Assembly (NCBI RefSeq): GCF_028649395.1
Contig: NZ_JAQSUW010000013.1
Coordinates: 1-64,000 of the forward strand
Source of the DNA: Pseudomonas sp. Gutcm_11s
Lineage (GTDB): Bacteria; Pseudomonadota; Gammaproteobacteria; Pseudomonadales; Pseudomonadaceae
Direction: 5' to 3'
Length of the DNA stretch: 64,000 nt
Under the pieces are notes generated by a model. The model was given only the letters and a program-made list of their open reading frames with translations. It ran no database searches and was not told the origin of the DNA. A program made the translations under genes and the position numbers. This document shows, piece by piece, positions 26,692-35,450 of this stretch. Within the stretch, counting starts at the first letter, position 1, and each line of letters starts with the position of its first letter.

Positions 26692-26801
26692 CGGGTTCCT
26701 TTCCGCGCAATTGCCTTGAGTCTAGTGCGCCGGACGGCGGGGCTGCGGTGGGGCGCCATTCTACCTTGGCGCCATGGCCTGTAAATCCGCTGTGTGGGGG
26801 C

Positions 26802-26829
26802 TTCACAACGGCGAGCCGATTCATAGAAT
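26802..26829 (+). promoter_or_regulatory. Sigma-70-type promoter for the YkgJ-family gene
   Basis: TTCACA (26802-26807) and TAGAAT (26824-26829) with a 16-bp spacer, 45 bases before the start codon at 26875. Confidence 0.5.
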
Positions 26830-26874
26830 ACGCCTCCATTCGCCGGCACTCGCCCGGCCCATCCCGTCCGTGCC

Positions 26875-27234
26875 ATGTCCGACAATCACCCCTGCCTCAG
26901 CTGTGGCGCCTGTTGCGCCAACTTCCGCGTGTCCTTCTACTGGGGCGAATGCCAGTCTTCCGGTGGCACGGTGCCTGACCACCTGGTCGAACAGATCGGT
27001 CCCTACCACGTGGCCATGCTTGGAACCACGACCAAGCCGGTGCGCTGCGTCGGGCTACAGGGCACGGTCGGTTGCGGCACCCGCTGCAGTATCTACGAGC
27101 AGCGCTCCAGCACCTGCCGGGAGTTCACCGCCAGTTGGGAGGATGGCCAGCACAATCCGCATTGCGACGCCGCTCGCGCCGCCTATGGCCTGCCGCCGCT
27201 CACGCCACCGCTGATGCCGGAACAGGTGGCCTGA
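26875..27234 (+). CDS. YkgJ-family cysteine-cluster protein
   Basis: 119 aa. Cysteine cluster typical of the family: CLSCGACCANFRVSF near the N-terminus, then GCGTRCSIYEQRSSTCREF. These residues are taken to bind zinc or an iron-sulfur cluster; function unknown. There is no clear Shine-Dalgarno before the ATG. Divergent from trkH. Confidence 0.87.
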   Translation: MSDNHPCLSCGACCANFRVSFYWGECQSSGGTVPDHLVEQIGPYHVAMLGTTTKPVRCVGLQGTVGCGTRCSIYEQRSSTCREFTASWEDGQHNPHCDAARAAYGLPPLTPPLMPEQVA

Positions 27235-27314
27235 GCGCCACCGGGTTAACGCCAGCTTTGGCGCGTAACGTCTGCAACCCCTAGAATGGCCGCCTGTTTC
27301 CCTGGGAGTCGGCC

Positions 27315-27872
27315 ATGCAAGCCCTTGATCTGCTGCTCAACCGCGTTTCCGTCGGCCGCCTGTTGGCGCCGGCGCCGGATGCCGCCCAGCGCGAGCTGAT
27401 GTTCCGCGCCGCGCTGCGTGCGCCGGACCATGGCCAGCTGCGGCCGTGGCGTTTCATCACCATCGAGGGCGAGGCGCGCGGGCGCCTGGGCGAGCTGTTC
27501 GCCCAGGCCCAGGCGCAGGACCCGACGAACAAGGCGGAGGTGCTGGACAAGGCCCGCGCCATGCCGCTGCGCGCACCGCTGCTGCTGGTCGTGGTGGCGT
27601 GCCTCAGCGAGCACCCCAAGGTGCCGCAGGAGGAGCAGATTCTGTCGGCCGGCTGCGCCGCCCATGGCGTGCTGCTGGCGGCCCAGGAGCTGGGTTTCGG
27701 CGCGATCTGGCGTACCGGCCCGCTGGCGCACCACCCGCACGTACTGGCCGGCCTCGGCCTGGCGGCCAACGAGAAGGTCGTCGGTTTCCTCTATCTCGGC
27801 AGCTTCGAGGGCGAGCGACGCAGCCCGCCGGCACTCGATACCGCGGGCTACGTCAGCGCCTGGCAGGGCTGA
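27315..27872 (+). CDS. YdjA-like nitroreductase-family protein
   Basis: 185 aa, FMN-binding nitroreductase fold of the short YdjA type: LLNRVSVGRLLAPAPDAAQRE, APDHGQLRPWRF, and C-terminal GAIWRTGPLAHHP and VVGFLYLGS. Probably uses NAD(P)H to reduce a small acceptor; substrate unknown. GGGAG ribosome site. Convergent with cpxA, 7 bases apart. Confidence 0.9.
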   Translation: MQALDLLLNRVSVGRLLAPAPDAAQRELMFRAALRAPDHGQLRPWRFITIEGEARGRLGELFAQAQAQDPTNKAEVLDKARAMPLRAPLLLVVVACLSEHPKVPQEEQILSAGCAAHGVLLAAQELGFGAIWRTGPLAHHPHVLAGLGLAANEKVVGFLYLGSFEGERRSPPALDTAGYVSAWQG

Positions 27873-27879
27873 CGGCTCG

Positions 27880-29196
27880 TCACTGCGGTAGCGGCAGCTC
27901 CAGGGTGGCGACGAAGCCGCCCTGCGGGTGATTGGCCAGCAGCAGTTTGCCGCCATGCCGCTCCGCCGCGCGGCGGGCGATGGCCAAACCCAGGCCGTGG
28001 CCCGGAGCATCCTGGTGCGGCGCGCGGAAGAATGGCTCGCCTAGGTGCTCGATGATCTCCGCCGGCGCGCCAGGGCCGTGGTCGCGCACGGCGATGTGCA
28101 GCCGCTCGGCCTGCGGCGTGACCTCCACCTCGATGGGTTGTCCTGCGGGATTGAAGCGCAGGGCGTTGCGCAGCAGGTTGTCCAGCGCGCGGCCGAGCAT
28201 GTCCGGCCAGCCCTGTAGCGCTACCGGGCGGCTGTCCATGCGTACCTGCAGTTGCTGCTCGGGTGCGGCCAGGGCGGCATCCTCCAGCAAACCATCGAGC
28301 AACTGGCGCAGGTCCACCGGCTGCGGCGTGCCGGGGTCGGCGTCCAGGCGGGCGAGGGCGAGGATCTCGGCGATCAGCGCCTCCAGGCGATCGCACTCCT
28401 GGGTTAGGCGTCCCCACAGCTGCTCACGCTGGGCCGGCTCGGCACGTTCGGCCAGGGCCAGGGCCACGCGCAGGCGCGCCAGTGGCGAACGCAGCTCGTG
28501 GGAGACGTCCCGCAACAGCTGGCGCTGGCTGCCGATCAGGTCTTGCAGGCGCGAGCCCATGCGGTTGAAGTCGCGGGCCAGCACGCCGAACTCGTCACCC
28601 CGATTGGCCAGGCGCGCCAGGCTGTTCTGCTGGTAGGCAGCCTGGCCCAGGTCATGCACCGCACCGCGCAGACGGCCCAGCGGGCGGGTGATGGACAGGG
28701 TCAGCAACAGGCTGATGGCAGTCAGCACCACCAGGGCGATGGCCAGGGCGCTGAGCGGCCAGAACAGGCTCTGGCGGTGCCATTCCATCAGGTCTGGATG
28801 GGGAATACGGTAGATAAACAGGTAGGTCTGCCCGTTGGGCGCCTGGTATTCCTCGGTCAGCCGGCGCCAGGGCAGGCGGCGTTTGTCCTGGCGCGCCTCC
28901 AGCGCGGCAGCGCGCGGCGGGAAGGTGCCGTAGACCAGCGGCTGGCCACTGTCGTCGAGCACCTGGGTGTCGACCCGGTAGCGCATCTTGCGCCGCTCGA
29001 GGTAGCGCTGGGCGGCCTCCGGGCCCTTGCTCTGGTAGATGTCGCTCCAGCGCTCGGCGAGGTTGTCCAGGGCCGGGTGGTGGGCGAGTACCCAGGCGTC
29101 CTGGTTCAGCGCCCTGCCCAGCAGCAGCGAGAGGCCGGCGACCAGTGCCACGGCCAGCCAGAAGCTGGCGAAGATGCGCCAGAACAGTGAACGCAT
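27880..29196 (-). CDS. cpxA: CpxA-like sensor histidine kinase
   Basis: 438 aa. Membrane helix (about 8-26), periplasmic sensor (about 27-145), second helix (about 150-170), HAMP, then HisKA with DVSHELRSPLARLRV and a HATPase_c domain (NLLRNALRF, DHGPGAP, GHGLGLAI). Senses envelope stress and phosphorylates CpxR. It is last in the order cpxR, Spy-like, cpxA, the arrangement I recall for P. aeruginosa PA3204-PA3206. GAGGAG ribosome site. A 9-bp hairpin precedes it at 29218-29238. Confidence 0.87.
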   Translation of the reverse strand: MRSLFWRIFASFWLAVALVAGLSLLLGRALNQDAWVLAHHPALDNLAERWSDIYQSKGPEAAQRYLERRKMRYRVDTQVLDDSGQPLVYGTFPPRAAALEARQDKRRLPWRRLTEEYQAPNGQTYLFIYRIPHPDLMEWHRQSLFWPLSALAIALVVLTAISLLLTLSITRPLGRLRGAVHDLGQAAYQQNSLARLANRGDEFGVLARDFNRMGSRLQDLIGSQRQLLRDVSHELRSPLARLRVALALAERAEPAQREQLWGRLTQECDRLEALIAEILALARLDADPGTPQPVDLRQLLDGLLEDAALAAPEQQLQVRMDSRPVALQGWPDMLGRALDNLLRNALRFNPAGQPIEVEVTPQAERLHIAVRDHGPGAPAEIIEHLGEPFFRAPHQDAPGHGLGLAIARRAAERHGGKLLLANHPQGGFVATLELPLPQ

Positions 29197-29217
29197 GGGA
29201 ACTCCTCAAATAGCAAA

Positions 29218-29238
29218 GCCCGGCTCATGGAGCCGGGC
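29218..29238 (-). other. Intercistronic hairpin between the Spy-like gene and cpxA
   Basis: GCCCGGCTC (29218-29226) pairs perfectly with GAGCCGGGC (29230-29238), 3-nt loop. On the transcribed strand it is followed by TTTGCTATTT, a weak terminator tail, so it may lower cpxA relative to the abundant periplasmic protein. Confidence 0.5.
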
Positions 29239-29252
29239 CGGGTAACGCTGGA

Positions 29253-29681
29253 TTATTGGGCCTGCTTGTCTTTCTCGGCTTTCCAGGCCTCGAACTCGGC
29301 ACGTTCGGCGCGGCGTTTTTCCATATCGGCTTTGCGTGCGTCGAAGGTCTTCTGCTGCTCAGGGGTGAGGATCGCACGGAAGGCCTTGTCGTGCTCCAGG
29401 CGGGCGGTCTCCAGCTCCTTCTTCAGGGCATCACGATCGGCCTGGGGCAGCTTGTCCAGGTACTTCTGGGTGATCTCGCGCGGGTCGTCCTTGCGCTCGC
29501 GCATCAGCTTGCCAACCTGCTCGCGCTGCTCGGCGCTGAGATCCAGGTCCTTGAGCATCCGTCCGCCATGGCCGCGATGTTCGCCGTGCATCGGCTTGTT
29601 GCACGGGGAGCCTTCGGGCATGGCCAGGGCGATGGTCGGCAGGCTGGCGGCGAGAAGCAGGGCGGTGAGGGTCTTGCGCAT
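29253..29681 (-). CDS. Spy/CpxP-like periplasmic protein
   Basis: 142 aa. Signal peptide (about 1-20), then a helical, highly charged body with LTxxQ-type motifs (LSAEQREQVGKLM; LTPEQQKTFD) as in Spy, CpxP and ZraP. Probably a periplasmic chaperone or feedback regulator of CpxA. It lies between cpxR and cpxA, with a CpxR-type box upstream. AAGGAG ribosome site. Confidence 0.85.
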   Translation of the reverse strand: MRKTLTALLLAASLPTIALAMPEGSPCNKPMHGEHRGHGGRMLKDLDLSAEQREQVGKLMRERKDDPREITQKYLDKLPQADRDALKKELETARLEHDKAFRAILTPEQQKTFDARKADMEKRRAERAEFEAWKAEKDKQAQ

Positions 29682-29764
29682 GGTGTGTCTCCTTGTCTCG
29701 AAACCGGTGGGTTACCGGATGAGCTCAGTCTAGGGACGGCAAGGTCAAGCGCGGTCAGGCGAGG

Positions 29765-29780
29765 GTAAAGGCTCGGTAAA
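29765..29780 (-). promoter_or_regulatory. CpxR-type box upstream of the Spy-like gene
   Basis: Direct repeat GTAAA-N6-GTAAA on the + strand (29765-29769 and 29776-29780), close to the CpxR pattern GTAAA-N4-8-GTAAA. It lies 84 bases before the Spy-like start and just after cpxR. Confidence 0.6.
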
Positions 29781-29786
29781 GGCTCA

Positions 29787-29813
29787 GAACCTGTTCAAAG
29801 TTTGCACAGGTTC
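29787..29813 (-). other. Hairpin immediately after the cpxR stop codon
   Basis: 8-bp stem GAACCTGT (29787-29794) / ACAGGTTC (29806-29813), directly next to the cpxR stop (29814-29816). No T tract; may weaken read-through from cpxR into the next gene. Confidence 0.4.
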
Positions 29814-30491
29814 TCAGGCGGCGTAGTAATAGCCGCGGCTGCGCAGGGCGACGATGCGCGGGCGGCCGTCCGGGTGCGGGCCGAGCTTCTTGCGCAGGTT
29901 GCTGACGTGCATGTCGAGGCTGCGGTCGTAGAGGGTCAGCTTGCGGCCCAGGGCGAGCTGCGAGAGCGCCTGCTTGTCCAGCGGCTCGCCGGGCTGTTGC
30001 AGCAGCGCCTCGAGGATGCGGCCCTCGGACAGGGTCAGGGTGATTTCGTGGTCGCCGATGCTGGCGACGCCGCGCTGCGGGCTGTAGCTGAGATCGCCCA
30101 GTTCCAGGCGCGAGGGCGCTGCCACCGGCTGACTGCGGCGCAGCACGGCGCGCAGGCGGGCGGTCAGCTCACGTGGGTCGCAGGGCTTGGCCAGGTAGTC
30201 GTCGGCGCCCAGCTCCAGGCCGAGGATGCGGTCCAGCGGCTCGCCGCGTGCCGAGAGCATCAGTACCGGCAGGTCGGCGTGCTCGGCGCGCAGCTGCTTG
30301 AGCAGCTCCAGGCCGCTGCCGTCGGGCAGCATCACGTCGAGGATCACCGCGTCCGGCGCCGGTTCGGCCAGTGCTGTGCGCGCGCTGATGCCGTCATGGC
30401 AGGCGCGCACATTGAAGCCTTCCTGCTGCAGCCAGCTGGCCAGCAGCTCGCAGAGTTCGCGGTCGTCGTCGATCAGCAGCAGGTCGGTCAT
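29814..30491 (-). CDS. cpxR: CpxR-like response regulator (OmpR family)
   Basis: 225 aa. Receiver domain with acidic pocket IDDDREL, phosphoacceptor Asp in VILDVMLPDGSG, conserved Lys in LAKPCDPREL; then an OmpR/PhoB winged helix ending in DMHVSNLRKKLGP and RSRGYYYA. Partner of the nearby CpxA. The gene order and the GTAAA box downstream support the Cpx assignment rather than another OmpR member. Confidence 0.87.
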   Translation of the reverse strand: MTDLLLIDDDRELCELLASWLQQEGFNVRACHDGISARTALAEPAPDAVILDVMLPDGSGLELLKQLRAEHADLPVLMLSARGEPLDRILGLELGADDYLAKPCDPRELTARLRAVLRRSQPVAAPSRLELGDLSYSPQRGVASIGDHEITLTLSEGRILEALLQQPGEPLDKQALSQLALGRKLTLYDRSLDMHVSNLRKKLGPHPDGRPRIVALRSRGYYYAA

Positions 30492-30531
30492 GGTCGGGGC
30501 TGGTTCCGGGCGGGGAGTGGTTGAGCGCCGC

Positions 30532-30957
30532 TCAGACCCACTCGCTGCGGCGTTTGTTCCGGCCGCCAGCGCTCAGGCGACCGATGACGAAGGCGAGCAG
30601 GGCGGTACCGGAGCCGATGGCGAACCACAGTTGCTGTTCGCTGAGCAGGCGCGGCGGCTGTTCGGCCTGGGCCTGCTTGAGCTGCAGCTTGAGGCGCTGG
30701 TTGTCCTGGCGCAGGCGGCTAATCTGTGCGCCCTCGCGCTCCCCGGAGGCGGCGGCCTGCAGCTCGCCGAGCTGGCGCTGGCTCTCGGCCAGCTGCTGTT
30801 GCAGCGTGGCGACCTGGCTGGTGCTCTCGTGGGTTGGCGCCAGGGCTGGGGCCTGGGCCGGCACTGGGTTGAGCGGCAGCGGCTGGGATTCTTCGGCTTG
30901 CAGGACAGGCGTGACGCAGAGAGCGGAGAGCAACAGGTACAGCGGGCCTTGGCGCAT
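30532..30957 (-). CDS. Exported coiled-coil protein with C-terminal membrane anchor
   Basis: 141 aa. Signal peptide (about 1-21), Pro/Ala-rich linker, coiled coil (about 45-103, QVATLQQQLAESQRQLGEL onward), one membrane helix (about 108-127) and a basic tail GGRNKRRSEWV. This layout resembles the C-terminal half of TIGR04211-type SH3 proteins but no SH3 domain is present. It is 40 bases upstream of cpxR on the same strand and could be in its operon. Function unknown. GGAGA ribosome site. Confidence 0.7.
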   Translation of the reverse strand: MRQGPLYLLLSALCVTPVLQAEESQPLPLNPVPAQAPALAPTHESTSQVATLQQQLAESQRQLGELQAAASGEREGAQISRLRQDNQRLKLQLKQAQAEQPPRLLSEQQLWFAIGSGTALLAFVIGRLSAGGRNKRRSEWV

Positions 30958-31008
30958 GGGGATCTCCAGTTTGCGAATTATTCTTATGGGCCTGCGTCAG
31001 TCGTCAGA

Positions 31009-31308
31009 TCAGGGCAGTACCTGCTTGAAGGGTTTGACCAGCACGTTGGCGTAGACGCCCGCGGCGCGGTAAGGGTCGGCGTCGGCCCAGCTCTGGGCGG
31101 CGGCCAAGGATTCGAACTCGGCGACGATCAGGCTGCCGGAGAAGCCGGCTGCGCCCGGGTCGTTGCTGTCGATGGCCGGGTGTGGGCCGGCGAGGACCAG
31201 GCGGCCTTCGCTCTTCAGCTGCTCCAGGCGGGCCAGGTGGGCCGGGCGAGTGGCCAGGCGTTTTTCCAGGGATTCGGGGGCGTCGCTGGCGATGATGGCG
31301 TAGAGCAT
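31009..31308 (-). CDS. YciI-family protein
   Basis: 99 aa. YciI fold: [43 protein letters not shown], then [22 protein letters not shown]. The His in RPAH and the Asp in DADPY fit the proposed active site of the family. Reaction unknown. Starts one base after the yciB stop (AGGA ribosome site), so the two are co-translated. Confidence 0.9.
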   Translation of the reverse strand: MLYAIIASDAPESLEKRLATRPAHLARLEQLKSEGRLVLAGPHPAIDSNDPGAAGFSGSLIVAEFESLAAAQSWADADPYRAAGVYANVLVKPFKQVLP

Positions 31309-31309
31309 G

Positions 31310-31900
31310 TCAGTCCTTGCTTTGCTGAGGGGCGTCGTCATGGATGTGGCGTGCCAGGTAGACACCTTGCGCGACCAGGAACAGCACGGTCATGCCGAGG
31401 CTGCCGAAGACTTTGAAGTCGACCCAGAAGTCGTGGAAGGTGAAGGCAACGAACAGGTTGGCGCAGCCGCTGAAGATGAAGAAGGCCACCCAGGCCAGGT
31501 TCAGGCGGCTCCAGATCTGCTGTGGCAGGTTGATCGCGTGGCCCATGACGCGCTGGATCAGCACCTTGTCGCCGATGAAGTGGCTACCGGCGAAGGCGAG
31601 GGCGAACAGCCAGTTGACCACCGGCGCCTTCCACTTGAGGAAGGTTTCGCTGTGGAAGGCCAGGGTCATGCCGCCAAAGACCAGGCAGGCGACCAGCGTC
31701 AGCCACTGGCCTTTCTCCAGTTTGCGCTGCAGCAGGAACAGGATGCCGTAGACCACGATCGAACTGATGATCAGCACCGCGGTGGCGCTGAATATGCCGC
31801 CCAGCTCGAAGGCCTGGCCGGCCAGTTCGACGTTGCGCGGATCGAGTTTGTAGACGATGAAGAACAGGATGAGCGGGACGAAATCGATGAATTGTTTCAC
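31310..31900 (-). CDS. yciB: YciB/IspZ inner-membrane septation protein A
   Basis: 196 aa with five or six membrane helices, beginning [22 protein letters not shown] as in other Pseudomonas YciB proteins and containing [10 protein letters not shown]. Affects cell-envelope synthesis and septation. I chose the GTG at 31900 because the family starts here; the frame runs open to a TTG at 31939. Divergent from rnm. Confidence 0.9.
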   Translation of the reverse strand: MKQFIDFVPLILFFIVYKLDPRNVELAGQAFELGGIFSATAVLIISSIVVYGILFLLQRKLEKGQWLTLVACLVFGGMTLAFHSETFLKWKAPVVNWLFALAFAGSHFIGDKVLIQRVMGHAINLPQQIWSRLNLAWVAFFIFSGCANLFVAFTFHDFWVDFKVFGSLGMTVLFLVAQGVYLARHIHDDAPQQSKD

Positions 31901-31965
31901 GGCGGCAGCCAGAAGCGGGATGTGGCGGCATAATAACAAACAACCCCATTAACGAAAGACGCGCC

Positions 31966-32826
31966 ATGAAGGTCGATCTGCACTGCCATAGCACCGCTTC
32001 AGACGGCGTTCTCGCGCCCGCCGAGGTGGTCGCGCGCGCCCACGGGCGAGGCGTCGAACTGCTGGCGCTGACTGACCACGACACTCTGGAAGGCCTCGAC
32101 GAGGCGCGCAGCGCCGCCGAGCAGTTGGGCATGCGCCTGGTCAACGGCGTGGAACTGTCCTGCACCTGGGGTGGCGCGACCATCCATGTGCTCGGCTACG
32201 CCTTCGCCACCGATGCTCCGGCGCTGCGCCAGGCCATCGCGGAGCTGCACCAGGGCCGCTGGCTGCGTGCCGAGGAAATCGACCGGCGCCTGGCGGCTAA
32301 GGGCATGCCCGGTGCCCTCGAGGGCGCCCGCGCCATACAGCAGGGCCTGGGCGACAGCGGCAACGCGCCGGCGCGCCCGCACTTCGCCGAGTTCCTGGTG
32401 CGCGCCGGCCACGTGCGTGACCACGCCGAGGCGTTCCGTAAGTGGCTGGGCTCGGGCAAGCTGGGTGACGTCAAGCAGCACTGGCCGAGCCTGGAGCAGG
32501 CGGTCGGCACGCTCAAGGCGGCCGGAGCCTGGATCAGCCTGGCGCATCCCTGGCAGTACGATTTTACTCGCAGCAAACGGCGCCGCCTGGTGGCCGACTT
32601 CATCGCCGCCGGTGGCCATGCCCTGGAAGTGGTGAATGGCCTGCAGCCGGCCGAGCAGGTCGGCGGCCTGGCCATCCTGGCTCGCGAGTTCGGCATGCTG
32701 GCCAGTGTCGGCAGCGACTTCCACGCACCGGGAGACTGGTCGGAGCTGGGTATGTACCGTCCGTTGCCGGAAGATTTGTCTCCTCTATGGGAGCGCTTCG
32801 ACCATGCACGCCTTGCTTCCGCCTGA
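31966..32826 (+). CDS. rnm: RNase AM / YciV-type PHP-domain phosphoesterase
   Basis: 286 aa. PHP domain metal ligands: DLHCHSTASDG at the N-terminus, LTDHDT, GVELSC, ARPHFAE, SLAHPWQYD, SVGSDFHAPG. In E. coli YciV acts as a 5'-3' exonuclease on short RNAs and 5' ends of rRNA and on 3',5'-nucleotide bisphosphates. First gene of a compact run with yciO, scpA and scpB, the order common in gammaproteobacteria. Confidence 0.9.
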   Translation: MKVDLHCHSTASDGVLAPAEVVARAHGRGVELLALTDHDTLEGLDEARSAAEQLGMRLVNGVELSCTWGGATIHVLGYAFATDAPALRQAIAELHQGRWLRAEEIDRRLAAKGMPGALEGARAIQQGLGDSGNAPARPHFAEFLVRAGHVRDHAEAFRKWLGSGKLGDVKQHWPSLEQAVGTLKAAGAWISLAHPWQYDFTRSKRRRLVADFIAAGGHALEVVNGLQPAEQVGGLAILAREFGMLASVGSDFHAPGDWSELGMYRPLPEDLSPLWERFDHARLASA

Positions 32827-32839
32827 ACAGGGAGAGTTC

Positions 32840-33472
32840 ATGAGCCAGTTTTTCCAGGTCCATCCGGAAAATCCCCAGCCGCGCCTGATCAAGCAGGCGG
32901 TGGAAATCCTCCGTAGCGGCGGGGTGATCGTCTACCCGACCGACTCCTCCTACGCCATCGGCTGTCTGATCGGTGACAAGGGCGCGGTCGAGCGCATCCG
33001 CCGCCTGCGCCAGCTGGACGACAAGCACAACTTCACCCTGGTGTGCAGCGACCTGTCGCAGATCGGCCTGTTCGCCAAGGTCGACACGGCGGCCTTCCGC
33101 CTGCTCAAAGCGCATACGCCCGGGCCCTACACCTTCATTCTTGGTGCCACCCGCGAGGTGCCGCGCATGCTGCTGCATCCCAAACGGCGCACCATCGGCC
33201 TGCGCGTGCCGTCCCATCCCATCGCCCTGGCCCTGGCCGAGCAGCTCGGTGAGCCGCTGATGAGCGTGAGTCTGATCATGCCCGGCGAAGATCTGCCGAT
33301 GAGCGATCCCTACGAGATGCGCCAGGTTCTCGAGCATCAGGTCGACCTGATCATCGATGGCGGCTACGGCGGCCTGGAGGCATCCACGGTGATCAACCTG
33401 GCCGACGGCGAGCCGGAAGTGATCCGCGTCGGCTGCGGCGACCCGAGCCCGTTCCAGGAGGACGCCGCTTGA
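32840..33472 (+). CDS. yciO: YciO, Sua5/YciO/YrdC-family protein
   Basis: 210 aa. YrdC-like fold: GVIVYPTDSSYAIGC, KHNFTLVCSDLSQIG, PGPYTFILGAT, RRTIGLRVPSHP, EASTVINL. Related to the TsaC/Sua5 threonylcarbamoyl-AMP synthases, but YciO seems to have a different main role. GGGAGA ribosome site; the stop overlaps the TTG start of scpA. Confidence 0.92.
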   Translation: MSQFFQVHPENPQPRLIKQAVEILRSGGVIVYPTDSSYAIGCLIGDKGAVERIRRLRQLDDKHNFTLVCSDLSQIGLFAKVDTAAFRLLKAHTPGPYTFILGATREVPRMLLHPKRRTIGLRVPSHPIALALAEQLGEPLMSVSLIMPGEDLPMSDPYEMRQVLEHQVDLIIDGGYGGLEASTVINLADGEPEVIRVGCGDPSPFQEDAA

Positions 33473-34287
33473 GCGAGCTTCCGGAGCAGGACAGCCAGGC
33501 CGGCGCCCAGCAGGAACTGCCGTTCGCCCTGGTCTATGGCCAGGCGGTTACCGCGCTGCCGCTGGACCTGTATATCCCGCCGGACGCCCTCGAAGTCTTC
33601 CTCGAGGCCTTCGAAGGTCCGCTAGACCTGCTGCTGTACCTGATCCGCAAGCAGAACATCGACATCCTCGACATCCCGGTGGCCGAGATCACCAAGCAGT
33701 ACATGGGCTACGTCGAGCTGATGAAGTCGGTGCGCCTGGAGCTGGCGGCCGAGTACTTGGTGATGGCCGCCATGCTGGCCGAGATCAAGTCGCGCATGCT
33801 GCTGCCGCGCTCGGCCGAGGCCGAGGAGGAAGAAGATGACCCGCGCGCCGAGCTGATCCGCCGCCTGCAGGAGTACGAGCGCTTCAAGGCCGCCGCCGAG
33901 GGCATCGACGAGTTGCCGCGGGTCGGCCGCGACCTGCATGTGCCGAGCGTGGCGGCGCCCGATGCGCGGGCGCGCAAGCTGCTGCCGGACGTGAGCATGG
34001 AGGAGCTGCTGCTCTCCATGGCCGAGGTGCTGCGCCGCGCCGACATGTTCGAGAGCCACCAGATCACCCGCGAGACGCTGTCTACCCGCGAGCGCATGAG
34101 CGAGGTGCTGGAGCGCCTCAAAGGCGCCGGCTTCGTGCCTTTCGTCGAGCTGTTCGGCGCGGAGGAGGGGCGTCTCGGCGTGGTCGTCACCTTCATGGCG
34201 GTGCTCGAACTGATCAAGGAACAACTGGTGGAACTGGTGCAGAATGAGCCCTTCGCGCCTATCCACGTCCGTGCCCGAGCCGAATAG
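33469..34287 (+). CDS. scpA: ScpA, segregation and condensation protein A (kleisin)
   Basis: 272 aa. Kleisin motifs: FEGPLDLLLYLIRKQNIDILDIPVAEIT near the N-terminus, SRMLLPR, acidic linker, C-terminal winged helix (FVPFVELFGAEEGRLGVVVTFMAVLELIKEQ). Works with Smc or the MksB-type core and ScpB in chromosome organisation. Starts with TTG overlapping the yciO stop (TTGA), with a full AGGAGG site upstream, so the rare start is well supported. Confidence 0.93.
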   Translation: MSELPEQDSQAGAQQELPFALVYGQAVTALPLDLYIPPDALEVFLEAFEGPLDLLLYLIRKQNIDILDIPVAEITKQYMGYVELMKSVRLELAAEYLVMAAMLAEIKSRMLLPRSAEAEEEEDDPRAELIRRLQEYERFKAAAEGIDELPRVGRDLHVPSVAAPDARARKLLPDVSMEELLLSMAEVLRRADMFESHQITRETLSTRERMSEVLERLKGAGFVPFVELFGAEEGRLGVVVTFMAVLELIKEQLVELVQNEPFAPIHVRARAE

Positions 34288-35082
34288 ATGAACCTCGCCG
34301 ATCCCCAAGAACTCGCCTCCCTGCTCGAAGCCTGGCTGCTCGCCTCGGGCCGGCCGCTGTCGCTGGAGCGTCTCGGCGAGCTGTTCGAGGAGGCAGAGCG
34401 CCCGGAGCCGGCGCAACTGCGCGAAGCGCTGGAAGTCTTGCGCCAGTCCTGCGCCGGGCGTGCCTACGAACTGAAGGAAGTGGCCTCCGGCTACCGCCTG
34501 CAGATTCGCGAGAAGTTCTCGCCCTGGGTCGGCCGCCTGTGGGAGGAGCGTCCGCAGCGCTATTCCCGCGCCATGCTCGAGACCCTGGCGCTGATCGCCT
34601 ATCGCCAGCCGATCACCCGTGGCGAGATCGAGGATGTACGCGGCGTGGCGGTCAACAGCCAGATCATCAAGACCATGCTGGAGCGCGACTGGATTCGCGT
34701 GGTCGGTTATCGCGACGTGCCGGGCAAGCCGGCGATGTTCGCCACCACCCGGGTGTTCCTCGACTACTTCAACCTGAAGAGCCTGGAAGAGCTGCCGCCG
34801 CTGGCCGCCCTGCGCGAGCTGGAGCCGGAACCCATGCTGGCGCTGGACGACGACCTGCCAGTGCCGGCCGAGCTGCAGGCGCGGGTGGATGCCGAATCCG
34901 GCGAGGAGCCGGCCGAGCCGCGTGACGAAACCAGTTTCCGCAGCCTGCTGGCCGAGCTCGACCAGATGGAGCAGGGGCTGAAGATCGACTTCGACGACCT
35001 GCAGCGGGTTGAGGAAGATCCGGCAGAGGCACCGGGCGACGCTGAGGGCGAGGCGCTGGGCGCCGACGACACCCTGCATTGA
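34288..35082 (+). CDS. scpB: ScpB, segregation and condensation protein B
   Basis: 264 aa. Two winged helices (about 1-85 and 90-165) with YSRAMLETLALIAYRQPITRGEIEDVRGV. A long acidic, low-complexity C-terminal extension (about 185-264) goes beyond the minimal family length. The ATG follows the scpA stop directly (TAGATG). Confidence 0.93.
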   Translation: MNLADPQELASLLEAWLLASGRPLSLERLGELFEEAERPEPAQLREALEVLRQSCAGRAYELKEVASGYRLQIREKFSPWVGRLWEERPQRYSRAMLETLALIAYRQPITRGEIEDVRGVAVNSQIIKTMLERDWIRVVGYRDVPGKPAMFATTRVFLDYFNLKSLEELPPLAALRELEPEPMLALDDDLPVPAELQARVDAESGEEPAEPRDETSFRSLLAELDQMEQGLKIDFDDLQRVEEDPAEAPGDAEGEALGADDTLH

Positions 35083-35173
35083 GGAATTGGGCATCGCGGG
35101 CATTGAGACTTTCAATCCCGGCCTGAAGCCTTGTCGACCTATGCTGGCGGCGCCATTTCCTCAGGACGCCGTC

Positions 35174-35359
35174 ATGAGCAAGAGCCCCTGTATCAAGGTC
35201 TGCGAGTTCGCCGCCGACATCTGCGTCGGCTGCGGGCGCAGCAAGCGCGAGATCAAAGCCTGGAAGAAGCTCGACAAGGCCGAGCGCTTCGCCCTGCTGG
35301 CGGAAGCCGACCTGCGCCTGTTGGCCTTCGAGGCGACCGGGCGGCGCAAGACCCGTTGA
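35174..35359 (+). CDS. DUF1289 small cysteine-motif protein
   Basis: 61 aa. SPCIKVCEFAADICVGCGRSKREIKAWKKL fits the DUF1289 pattern of four Cys (CxxxC, CxGC) suited to zinc or Fe-S binding, then a helical tail. Function unknown. AGGA upstream of the ATG. Confidence 0.87.
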   Translation: MSKSPCIKVCEFAADICVGCGRSKREIKAWKKLDKAERFALLAEADLRLLAFEATGRRKTR

Positions 35360-35450
35360 GCGGTCTATAGTCAGTCGGCCGTGCGTGTTGCCGGCGATCC
35401 GCGTATGATGCGCGGCCTTTTTGTCCTCAGTTACACCGGGAGGTGCCCAG

